This document shows positions 10,968 to 20,832 of a stretch of 64,000 nucleotides of DNA, in pieces. Numbering within the stretch: position 1 is the first letter of the stretch; each line of letters opens with the position of its first letter. The notes under the pieces were generated by a model. The model was not told the DNA's origin. It searched no databases and saw only the letters and a list, made by a program, of their open reading frames with translations. A program made the position numbers and the translations under genes. The stretch comes from Glebionis coronaria. Lineage: Eukaryota > Streptophyta > Magnoliopsida > Asterales > Asteraceae. The DNA is taken from NCBI GenBank assembly GCA_025667525.1, contig CM046879.1:360486639-360550638 (forward strand), in the 5' to 3' direction.

Positions 10968-11789
10968 CTTTTCGTGAAGATTGGCGGTTTCTAGTTAGAC
11001 GTATTGGATTTTGGGATCCGTTTACTTGTGAACGTTCCTTTTACGTATCATAAATCAAAAATATAAAAGAAATCAAAAACATAAAAATATAAAAAAAATA
11101 AAAAACAACAAAATCAATTCTTTCCTAAGAATTGAACCAACAAAATAAGAAATCAAAAAGTAACCTTTTTCGTAAAAGATTACACAAAAAAATATATTGT
11201 ATATATTGTTTTCACTCGTTTTTACGTACATACTATATTTTTCATAAAAAACAAATAAATACAAAAATATTTTTGATATATTGTTATATGTAAATACATA
11301 TACGTAGATACGAACAACCAATCCACCTACATCCATAAGTATTGCTTTTGTAATACACCGTATTTGGGGGCGTTCCGGTCCTAAGTACGTGTATCGATCA
11401 AAGTTAAATAAGGCACAATAGATAATTATTGCGATCTACTTGAACTTGAGAAAGAGGCCACTGTGTGGGGGGTATAAGGCGAGTGTATTTCAGATTCTAA
11501 AGAAGGAGGCTCTTAAGTGCTACGCGCTGCCTCGTTTCTCCGCTTCCTTGTGGGTCTTTCAAAGGTGATTGTAGTGAGTGGCGTGCCACCGAATTATTAT
11601 TACATATCTATATATTTTCTTGTGGATATTAATTATCGAACCTCAAGATAGATAATCTCTTCTCTCTCAAAATATATACTTGTGTACTCGCACACGTGTA
11701 ACCATACCACATTTGGTGTATTACTTCCTTTCCTGAGGAAGCGTTAAAACGTCGTTCACTTGTATATACATTCGACCACCTTTCTACAC
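10968..11789 (+). other. O: untranslated leader
   Basis: This noncoding leader lies between primer site and the Gag-like start. It holds 'gtttctagttagacg', an A-rich block (11050-11130) and the conserved leader block at 11468-11553 that is shared with A1 and A2. Reading frames here (for example on the minus strand at 11073-11336) are Phe/Tyr-rich by-products of AT-rich DNA. Confidence 0.55.
11468..11553 (+). promoter_or_regulatory. O: conserved leader block (shared with A1, A2)
   Basis: The block begins gggggtataaggcg, continues with 'tgtatttca', 'ggctcttaagtgct' and 'gcctcgtttc', and ends near 'cttgtg'. The same words in the same order occur at 16559-16645 in A1 and 47221-47309 in A2, although flanking leader sequence has largely diverged. 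It is noncoding and upstream of the start codon in all three. A packaging, dimerisation or splicing signal is a reasonable inference, not shown. Confidence 0.65.
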
Positions 11790-12101
11790 ATGGATACTCG
11801 TTCCATGTTAGAGATTTTGCAACAACGAACCGCCAATGCTAATTATTCGCCTTGTTCGAATTGTGGAGGTCCACATGATACTTATTTATGTGATCAAATC
11901 AATGGCTATTGTGGGGAGGGATATGCTTATAATGGAACTAAGGACCCTAATTTTCAACATAACCTTCACATGGACTATACTTGTAATGATTATATGGGAT
12001 ATTCCGGTTTTTCCTCACACCCTTCACCATCATTTCAAGAACAAAACTTTAATGGGCCATCTCAAAACCAAGAGTTTTCCAATCATGAGGGTTTTCAAAA
12101 T

Positions 12102-12326
12102 GATGATAATTTTCAAGGCTATAATAAAGAAACCTTTCATAATCAAGGATTTTCAAATAATGAAAATTTTCAAAAGGATGATAATTTTCAAGGCTATAAT
12201 CAAGAAACCTTTCATAATCAAGGATTTTCAAATAATGAAGGCTTTTTAAATGATGAAAATTTTCAATGCTATAATCAAGATACTTTTCAAAATCAAGGAT
12301 TTCACATTATGAGGGTTTTTAAAATG
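12102..12326 (+). repeat. O: 75-bp coding minisatellite
   Basis: Three units of exactly 75 bp start with gatgataattttcaagg (12102, 12177) or gatgaaaattttcaatg (12252); diverged partial units flank them on both sides. The period is a multiple of three and gives the peptide period DDNFQGYNQETFHNQGFSNN. Confidence 0.8.
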
Positions 12327-12676
12327 AAGGAAATTTTCAAGGTTATAATCATGAGAACTTTCATAATCAAGACTCTTTCCAAAACTATAATCCACCTAAT
12401 TATGGAAATCCACCTCCACCCTTTTCTTCGACTTATTCATGTGAGTTTTGTGGAAACGCACCCCATTATGGTTATGATTTTCGACCGAGGGATCCGCCGC
12501 CAAATGCCCCTAATATTTTCAATGAGTTCTATTCTTTCCTTGAGCAAGCACGAAAGACCACCGATAAACTCATTGGATATTATCGCATAAAAACCATGAG
12601 CCTTAAGGAAATGAAAAAGGAGAATGTGAAGAAAGTGGAAGAAATAGAATCTGTTCGCAATGAGGCAATGAGGAAA

Positions 12677-12681
12677 CTATC
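12677..12681 (+). repeat. A1: left target-site duplication CTATC
   Basis: The five bases before the A1 5' LTR are ctatc, identical to 26258-26262 after the 3' LTR. The O frame is open across the joined site. Confidence 0.85.
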
Positions 12682-15033
12682 TGATGAGACTGTAATTATA
12701 CATAGTCACATCGTCCAAATCGGCCTTAAAACGTTTAAAATATCATCAAAATACCCAAATATATGCTTGTGTTTGTTCATTATGTATTTTAGGTACGGAT
12801 ATTATGAAATTAATAAAATATCAAAAGAATGAAGCAAAAACGAACATGGGAAACGAAGCCGCACAAAGAACCGGACCTGAATCATGAATTTCCATTCAAG
12901 TCCTTGAAGTTTTGAAGATTGGCAAAATTGGTCTCTCTACTTTTGAATACTTGACATTTTATACCCTTGCAAAACTCATAATTGCATTTGGGTCCCTAAA
13001 ATGTTGATTATATACAAGATTAGTCCTTGAAGATTGGATTTATTACACTATTGGTCCTTATACAAAGTTTACAAACCAATTGGGCCAGAAATGACAAGCT
13101 GATCAAACTATTTTACAAAGGGGTTTATATCTTTGGCTGTTTTGAAATTAAAAGACAAGAAGAAAGAAAAGCAAGGGTCATTCGTGGCCAGACAAAAAAC
13201 ATAACCCAGCCAACACCAGGCCGCCACCTCACCCCACTTATTCCTACAACCAATCCCATTTCACCCTCCTTCCACATCAGCTTTCCACCCACGTTTTAAA
13301 TAACTAATTATTAATCAATTATTATTTTCCGACTAAACACAAAATTTAAATCTTAATCACCCCCCTAATAGATTAAACCTGACACTTGCTTAACCCCAAT
13401 CCCATAAATCCTAATTTTCTAACTCACCAAAAACAAAGGGGTAAGCTCCCATATTTTCCAGATGGGTAATTAATCTAAACCTAAACCCAACCCCACCTCA
13501 AACTTTCCCTCCAACACTCCCATGTGGCCTCACCAAAGGTCCCCTGCAACGTCACTTTCTCCCAACACCCCAAAAGCAGACAAGATGAATGGTGGGATTT
13601 CATTTCTTGGTCCCCAAGTGCAAATAAACGCCCACGATGCATTCTCACAGCTGTCAATCACATGATGCTCAAGACAATTTTCAAAATCAGTTGACCAAGG
13701 GCAAAGACGGAATTTAGCATGATTAGGGTTTATTGTTGTAGCTTTTCTAGATGCTTATATCCACTAGTTTAAGTAATGGGTGCCTGAACCCTTACTTCTT
13801 TGTTCCAGTTTTTTTTTTGTAAAAATCTTTAATGATTAATGATAATGAAAGTTGAGTTATGTACACATAATTGAGTTCCAATTTAATTGCTTTTCTAGTT
13901 TAAATTTAATTTTCAGCAAATTAGTTTAAGGTTTTCAACACGAATTCAAACAGTGGTTCCAAGTTTGTGGCAAGAACATTTTTTAGACTTCTGGAAATCC
14001 AAACACAATAAAGTGAAAGTGGAGTTGTGAGTTGGATTTCAGAAGAGTCTCATTTGTTCTTTGTAGTTCATCAGTTTTCAGCAAGTTTTTTAAGATATAT
14101 TTGAGTCTCAAAGAAAAGAAATCCGTTTTCAAAAGATTTTTGGTTTAATTTTTTTGTTACTAATCTTACTGTAGCAAAAGCTACAAGCCAACAGCTTGTA
14201 GCCTTTTCTACTTGAAGTTTATTCTTTAGTCTTGTGGTGTTTGTGCAGGAACAAAACAATCCCTCTCTTTCCATCCATTTCATTTTTTGAAGATATATTT
14301 GGCTTTGGGTCAATTATGATTCCACCAACAAGCCCTCTTCACATCTCCTATAAGCTCATGTAAGCTCTTTTACAAGCCAAATAGAAGGCATCAACTTTGG
14401 GTAAAAGGCTTGAACCCTATTTGCTTGATTTTGAGTTTTTCTTATGTGATTTATGTGATTAGATTATTGCCTGTTTAATTGTTGATTTTCTTGTTTGATA
14501 TTGCTGTTTTATGTTTATTATGCATGTTTAGATACATTTAAATTAGTTTGTCCAAGATTTGCTCTATGGTTCTTTGGTATTTCCATTTTCAGAAAAATGA
14601 AGGGGTGTTTGGGATCAGGGCTTGAGTTAAGTGTTTGACATACTTTTGGCTTAAATCCTGCTTGAACATGCTCAGTTTGATAGTCTTAAGTTAATTGAGT
14701 AACTAGTTTCAAGTTTGGTAAGATAGATAATGCATGCTTAAAATTTGGTAAAAATAGCATAAAAAGTCAGTAAGCCAAAGTCTGCTTGTTTTAGTATAAA
14801 TTGTGCCATCGATTTTTGTTATCTGCTTAGGTCTAGGTAGTATCTAGGATTGTGAGTTGGTTGTTTATGCCTCTTTTAGGTTTTGTGTAAGCTATGGCCT
14901 ATTGAAATTCGTTTTTAAAGCCTGTTGCATCAGTCAAGTTCACACATACATGCATACCCATACAGTGACTACATTTTGCATTAGTTTGTGTTTTTCTTGG
15001 TTTGGATTTGCTTGTTTTCTCTTGAAATTGACT

Positions 15034-15057
15034 CCCTACACTCAACTGAGTGTAGGG
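15034..15057 (+). promoter_or_regulatory. A1 5' LTR: conserved hairpin
   Basis: Arms ccctacactca and tgagtgtaggg pair perfectly over 11 bp around a two-base loop. The same element is at 25055-25078 in the 3' LTR and, with a compensated base pair, at 45648-45671 in A2. Confidence 0.7.
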
Positions 15058-15282
15058 GTGCCCCCCTTTTCCAAAAACAACCATAAATCATCATCAATTG
15101 ACCACATTTGGTGCCTTTCTTCACCAGTGAAGATACCACTTTCTTTGTTTTTTCATTCTTAGTCACTGTAACACTTTTTCACTTTTTTCTTCACGTTTTC
15201 ACTTAATTTTAGCTCAAATCTAGATTATTTTAAGTTTTTATTCGTGTTTTGCAGTTAGTATAACTGTTAGATTTAGTTTTTA

Positions 15283-15388
15283 AAAAGAAAAAAGAAAAAA
15301 AATATATATTTGTGCAAAAAGAGACTGGCCAGGACTCGAACCTGCGCCATCTCTCCCACACACCAACGTGTTAACCAGTCGCCCTTGG
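15283..15388 (-). repeat. A1 5' LTR: tRNA-derived (SINE-like) insert
   Basis: On the minus strand this reads as a pol III head: an A-box-like tggttaacacgttgg (15377-15363) and a perfect B box ggttcgagtcc (15342-15332), 20 bases apart. A short tail and an oligo-T/A-rich stretch follow. The cloverleaf is incomplete, so it is not a tRNA gene. It is also in the 3' LTR (25430-25503) but not in the A2 LTR, so it entered the A1 lineage before this copy transposed. Confidence 0.6.
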
Positions 15389-16135
15389 GTCTTTTACTGG
15401 TAATGCTTTGCCAAGTTTATTACTTAAAGTCTTTTTGGTTTTAGCTTATATTAATAATCCGTACCTTATTTATCTACTTTTCATCTTATTTAGTAAGCCA
15501 ATTTGGCATTTATTATTTTTCCCTTGGTTATTACTTAGTTTAAAACTTTTTGACACAAAGTTTGAATTTTTCACTCTTTTTTTATGATTATTTATTTACC
15601 CATATTTTAATAATTAGATTAAAAATAGTTTAATTAGTTTTAAGAATTCTCAAAAATTATTTTAGGTTTTAAATAAATATTTTAAGGTTTACAGCCTTTA
15701 AAGTTTTTATTTTAATTAACTTTTAATTTTATTTAATTTTAAGGTTTTTTATTAATTTTAAAAATTAATTTAAAATTATTAATAAGGTTTTATATAATTT
15801 GGTTTTCAATTTTGTGTTATTTGCATTTTTGTTGATTTTTGGGAATTTTTCGGTAATTTTTAAGACACTTTCGTTTTTCGTCGAGTTTTACGATTTCGAT
15901 CGTTTTACGTCGTAGGGTAATTTTTAGGGTAATTCGTTTTATTTTTCCTTCTTTTCTCATCCAAAAACGTCACTAATCTAAACTTTGATTTTATATAATT
16001 GGCACTCTTAATTCACACACCTACTTCGAGAACGAACCCGCATTTATTCGGTTTGTCGGTTTTCCTAAACCGTCAAATTTAATACTTGCCCATTATACGT
16101 TGTTTTCCTAAACGCGTATTTCTACACCTATCATT

Positions 16136-16153
16136 TGGCGCCGTTGCCGGGGA
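16136..16153 (+). promoter_or_regulatory. A1: primer-binding site, tRNA-Asp
   Basis: tggcgccgttgccgggga is an exact 18-base match to the complement of the plant tRNA-Asp(GTC) 3' end including CCA. It lies two bases after the LTR. Athila-type elements use this primer. Confidence 0.85.
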
Positions 16154-17117
16154 GGTATTTTTAGTGTGCCATTATGAGTATCGTGTTTGTGTGAGTAGTG
16201 CGTTTTTGCTTTTCAATTTTTGGAAAGCGTATATAACGTACATACTCATTTTTGTTATTTTTCTATAATATATTATAGTATCCAAATAAATCGTGTTTAA
16301 TTTTCCTAAATTAAACACAACAATCAATTACTATATTGTAGATATCCCATTATCGTTTTCGTTTTTCTTGTGAATATATTACTATATTGTACTTACGTAG
16401 AACAATAAATATACAAGTACTCCAAAAGCGTGAAAACGCCACCTTGATTCGGGATTTCATCACTCGATCATTGTATTCGAATCTAAAGAAAAAGTTTAAA
16501 TGCAAAATAGATAAATAATTTCGTGAGGCTTAATTTCGATTAACACAAACTATAAGGTGGGTATAAGGCGGTTGTATTTCACGACCTAAGGGAAAAAGGC
16601 TCTTAAGTGCTTAGCGCCGCCTCGTTTCCCCCGCTTGCTTGTGCATGTTATGAGAAAGAGGGCTAATCGAGGGTTTCCCGCCCAAGTATTATCCACGTAT
16701 CATATATATTTGCTTGTTTTCAAGATTAAACCCGCTTGAACGTTTTGGTGTTCCACCAACGTTCTAAAGTCATCGAAGGCGTTCACTCCACGTGATCATT
16801 TTCTTTCTTTGAGGCTTCTTTAATCGAGAAATCGATTCGAGGTGAGATTTGTAGATTTGAGTCTACGTAATACAAGAAAAATCCAAAAAAATTAAAAACA
16901 ATCAAAAACCAAAAAAATTGAAAAATAGAAAAGTCGCAAAAAAAATCTTCTTTGCTACCCCCCATTCTACGCTTAGCGCATGCGCACTCGATCGAAGGAT
17001 TATTCTAATTCTAGCGACGCTTCGAATCGATGCAATCGTAATCGAAGGAATCGACGACGTAGATGAGATTTAGAAACCGACGTTCCTAGTATCGTTGTTG
17101 AAGAAACCTTAGACAAG
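16154..17117 (+). other. A1: untranslated leader
   Basis: No supported coding sequence. It is closely related to the A2 leader (46829-47782) over nearly its whole length and holds the conserved block at 16559-16645. An A-rich stretch (16870-16945) and several start codons upstream of 17118 in poor frames are also present. Confidence 0.6.
16559..16645 (+). promoter_or_regulatory. A1: conserved leader block
   Basis: ggtataaggcggttgtattt ... ggctcttaagtgcttagcg ... cctcgtttcccccgcttgctt. It corresponds to 47221-47309 in A2 (nearly identical) and 11468-11553 in O (diverged flanks, conserved core). Confidence 0.65.
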
Positions 17118-18420
17118 ATGGCCGACAATCGTTCGATGATGGAATTGCTCCAAGCACCCACCGAGGGTTATGGAGACGCGATCGTAATTCCCGATATTGA
17201 AGCGGGGAATTTTGAGATTAAGAGCGGAATGCTTTCGTTGATTCAAGCTACGAAGTTTTGAGGTGGTGAAGCCGATAATCCTCACGACCATATTCGGGAT
17301 TTTGATCGTCTTTTGGCCACGAGCAAGTTTAAGAACGTCGACACCGACGTCGTCAAGCTTATGCTTTTTCTGTACTCGCTCGATGGTGCCGCTAAGGATT
17401 GGTATGAGAAAGAGCCACCTAATTCGATAACTACGTGGAAGGATCTCGTCTCCAAGTTCGTTAATTATTTTTTCCCACTGTCTAAAACGACGTTTTTCAA
17501 AAATGAAATTACGAAATTTGAGCAAAAACCGAATGAATCTTTTAGAGACGCGTGGGATCGTTTTAAGGAATTGCTTAGGCAATGTCCTCACCATGGTTTT
17601 TCCTAGTTGCACCAAATCGATACGTTTTATAACGGTCTTAATTTTCAAGAACAAGATTCGTTGAATTCCGCCGCCGGTGGCAACTTTTTGTGTAAGACTC
17701 TGAAAGATGCATTGATAATTATCGAAAACCGATCAAAGGTTTACCAACTCCGCAACGCACGGAGTGTTGCCAATGTCGCCAATGTTAGTAGTTCTAATCG
17801 CGACATAGAGAGAGTTGATGCAAAATTCGACAAGTTGACGAATGTGTTTACGTCTTTTCTCGTTGAAATGCAAAAGAAAGACGCTCCCGCTACGGTGAAA
17901 GCGGTTGAGGTTTCGTGTACGTTTTGTGGTGGACCTCATAATTATTACGAGTGTGCGGCTATGGATGGCCAAACGTCGAATGTGAGTGCGTTAAATGGAA
18001 AAAACAATTTTCAAAATCAAAATAACGCGGGTCCATCACAACAAGGCAATTATAACCAAGGCAACAATTTTTCGAATCAAAACCGTAATAATTTTCAAGG
18101 AAATAATCAACAAGGGAATTTTCAAAACCAAGGTTATAATCAAGGTCGTAATTTGAATTGGCAAAATCGATACAACAATCAAAACTCGAATTTTTCAAAC
18201 AACAACAATCAAGGAAACAATTTTTCAAGTGGGAATCAAAACAATTTTCAAAGAAGTAATCAAAACCAAGGGAACTTTAATTCAAATCAAAATAGTTCGT
18301 CAAACGATTTTCAAAATTACATGAAAATGAATGAGGCTAATATGAGACGATTAGAGGGAGAAATTGGTACTTTGAAAAAAACGACTTTACTAATACTTTG
18401 AAATTGCAAAACACGAAGAT
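17118..18420 (+). pseudogene. A1: Athila-type Gag with zinc motif and N/Q-rich tail
   Basis: The start MADNRSMMELLQAPTEGYGD at 17118 was chosen because A2 has the same start context. The capsid (retrotransposon gag) domain follows: LMLFLYSLDGAAKDWYEKEP, FFPLSKTTFFKNEITKFEQ, ESFRDAWDRFKELL and HQIDTFYNGL. The knuckle CTFCGGPHNYYEC (~17917-17955) and a roughly 120-residue Asn/Gln/Gly/Phe-rich tail come next. Defects seen: stop at 17259 (Arg codon cga to tga), stop at 17604, a two-A expansion near 18376 that shifts the frame, and a stop at 18425. Compared with A2 all are simple recent-looking lesions in a frame that was long and open. The product would package RNA in cytoplasmic particles. Confidence 0.85.
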
Positions 18421-18428
18421 TGAGTAAG

Positions 18429-19138
18429 GACAAATTGACATAAAAAAGATGTTTTCGGCCATTATGAACAAGTCCTCGGGTGTTTCGTCGAGTTCGTTAC
18501 CTAGTGACACCGTTGCAAATCCGAAAGAACAATGTAAAGCCGCCTCGTCTCGTGAGAAAGGTCGTGTGATTGCCCCTACCCTTGATGGATTTAGAGTTGT
18601 TCCTTCTTCTCAACCCTCGACTTCTAAGACGTCTTATTGTTCTAAAGTCGATGGGGTGAACATGGCGAACAAGGAAAAGAGTGCACACCCTCGTGTACCT
18701 CAAATTCCATCCACGGTTCAAAAAGAGAGCTTTATCGACCTAACCAAAGTAACCCTTGAAGAAACTTGTGCATCGATCCATCTTAAAAAACCCAAAAGGC
18801 ATATGCCAAGAAAGGAAGAGGATCCGGGCCAATTTCTATTACCTTGTGATTTTTCTGAGATTGAGGGATGTTTAGCCCTTGCCGATTTAGGTGCTAGCAT
18901 CAATCTCATGCCTCATTTTCTTTGTAAATTGATGAGATTGCCTAATTTTACCCCCACGAACATGACAATTGAGCTTGTAAATTGTACTCCATTAATACCA
19001 ATTGGAATAGCCGAGGATTTCTATGTCAAGGTTGGAAAGTTTGTTTTTCCCGCGGATTTCGTCATATCCGATTATGAGTGTGACCCTAAATGTCCCGTTA
19101 TTTTAGGTCGACCATTTTATCGACGGCTCGAACCGTAA
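18429..19138 (+). pseudogene. A1: aspartic protease domain
   Basis: In frame with the end of the repaired Gag frame, the region reads MPRKEEDPGQFLLPCDF, then the active site LADLGASINLMP (Asp codon at 18884), then the flap and ILGRPF. These are the hallmarks of the Athila/Tat protease (D-x-G-A-S and an I-L-G-R end). A one-base loss near 19113, after the ILGRPF motif, shifts the frame; A2 keeps it (LGRPFLSMARAVIDVHGGKL). The usual long spacer between Gag and protease of related autonomous elements (as I remember them) is shortened here. Confidence 0.85.
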
Positions 19139-20832
19139 TCGAAGTTCACGAGGGGAGACTTACTATGAGATATGGGGATGACAAAATGGACTTTTTCACG
19201 AGTAAATCCCAAGTGTCTTGTGATAATGAAAAAACCGAGGTTTCAAAACCGAATGATTCTAAACCTAATGATTTCAAAATGTACACTTTAGCGGAAAGAA
19301 TGAGGCTTAATGCATGTTTTAAGAAAATTATGAAGAACGGTTTTAAAGATGAGGATTTTAATGATAAAGAATACGTGTACCTAATTCAAAAGGGCGTGTG
19401 TAAATTTTTGAATGAAAAATCACTTTGGGATGTATTCGATGAAACAAGTGACACACTAATTCCGAAGGGCGACGTTAGGGCCATCACGACAATGACCAAA
19501 ATGGGCTCGTCTTCACCACCTTCGAAGGACCACGTCTTTGAGGCTTCAACTTCTAAATCCATCGCAGTGCCTCCTTTTCCTAGCCTAACACCCGTTGAGG
19601 CGAAAGGTTTCATCGACATCGATCCTCTCGTTTTAGAAAAGTCACCTAAGCACAGTCATTCGACTTGTAAGACCATGGTTGTGAGTGCTCACAGCGACTC
19701 TTTCTTTGACGATGACGATGGCGATTTTGCCGAGATTGATCACGTACTTCGAAATCCACATGCCATTTTTGAGGATTCTCCCAAAAAGACCTCTTCTCAT
19801 GTGAAGTACGATGATTACGAGTTTGATCCCGTGATTGAGGAAATCATTGAACGAGAGCTAGCTCTTTTGCCTCCACTTCCACCTACAAGTGAGGTCGATC
19901 TTTCCAAAATCGAGGATGAACTTAAAGAGTTGTAAAGTCTTATTTTAGATGACGAACCAACTCATGTGACCACCAAAAATCCAATTCTCGAGGAGTTACC
20001 TAATCAACACTCCTCAAATGAGAATTACGTTTACCACATTCTTGAGGATTTAACTTATCAACAATCCCCACAAATGGGTGATGGTTTCATGCTTGATCGT
20101 GATCTTTTCGAGAGAGTTTCTATGATACTCAAGGAGGGGAATGACAAACCTTGGTTTGACAAGCCTATCTTTGATGAAGAAATCGCTGAGATCGACGTTC
20201 ATGAGGATGACGAGTATGTTGACCCCGAGGGGGCGGTGTTCATTATTGATAAACGTTTTGAGAACTTATATAATCCACCACCCCCTAACCGCGACTTAAA
20301 TGTGAGGATTTTTATCCCGACTAATTTTGAATTTGACACGCCAAATATTTTCGACATTATCAAATCAGGTTTTCATAAAGAGTTTTTAAACGATGAAAAA
20401 GGAAAGGATTTTAAAAATGTTTTAAAAGATTTTTCTACAAGTTTAACTCTGTCATCACCGCGTTTCATGAGTGCTACCACCCCGTCTACTCCTTTTGACG
20501 ACGGTTGGTGTGGATCTAGTGTGGGGGAAGCCCCTTATGTTCCCTCACATTTCTCCACCGAGGACGAGATTTATGATCCCGGAATTGCTTGTAAAGGGAA
20601 ATCTCGGTCTTCAACCGATGTAATAAATGGAAAACTTATCTATTTGCTTCGTGTGAGTCTACCTCGAGTAGCTCATTTTCTTGACTTACCCATTGCCCCA
20701 CCTTTATACTTCTCGTCTCTTTTCTTCTACCCCTTGGGGGTTTTGAATACGGTTGAAGTGGCGTTGTTTCGTCTTTCATCCGAAAACGAGGACACTATCT
20801 TTGACCCCGGTATACGTATATCGGGTTTTTAA
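19139..20832 (+). pseudogene. A1: acidic C-terminal domain of unknown function
   Basis: After the protease the frame continues for about 560 residues where Athila elements normally have RT. It is rich in Asp/Glu and Ser/Pro: FDDDDGDFAEIDHVL, DDYEFDPVIEEIIERELALL, PPLPPTSEVDL, DDEYVDPEGAVF, and it ends DTIFDPGIRISGF. One stop (19933) interrupts it. A2 carries the same domain; O carries an acidic region ending YVFDPGVIYV, so the terminal FDPG motif is shared. No catalytic motif was recognised. A role as Gag-interacting or host-interacting tail is speculation. Confidence 0.6.

Larger units (their letters stand above)
11790..12681 (+). pseudogene. O: Gag-like frame, 5' part, with zinc motifs and 25-residue repeats
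   Basis: The start MDTRSMLEILQ resembles the A1 Gag start MADNRSMMELLQ. There is no capsid domain: after about 20 residues comes the zinc motif CSNCGGPHDTYLC (CX2CX3HX4C; A1 has CTFCGGPHNYYEC). Then comes an N/Q/F-rich tandem repeat of 25 residues (75 bp; unit starts at 12102, 12177 and 12252). A one-base loss near 12300 shifts the frame. In the new frame a second motif CEFCGNAPHYGYDF follows (last Cys replaced by Phe), then a Lys/Glu-rich helix (MSLKEMKKENVKKVEEIESV). A1 is inserted after codon 'cta tc' at 12681. Confidence 0.7.
12682..16133 (+). repeat. A1: 5' LTR
   Basis: The LTR starts TGATGAGACTG and ends CTATCA, two bases before the primer site. It aligns end to end with 22703-26257 with scattered substitutions and small indels (a few percent by eye). 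It contains the hairpin at 15034-15057 and the antisense tRNA-derived insert at about 15283-15388. Its left third shows pyrimidine-rich C blocks (13250-13600). Small frames here are LTR sequence, present in both copies. Confidence 0.9.

Noticed and set aside
12072..12360. A CRISPR-like or regulatory direct-repeat array
   Set aside because: The 75-bp period without unique spacers is a coding minisatellite in a Gag-like frame of a plant element.
15320..15390. A tRNA gene on the minus strand
   Set aside because: B box and A box are present but the acceptor stem does not pair and the T-arm has a mismatch; it is duplicated with the LTR, so a SINE-like insert fits better.
17109..17654. A basic protein opposite A1 gag
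   Set aside because: It is an antisense shadow of the capsid-coding sequence; a similar shadow appears opposite A2 gag.
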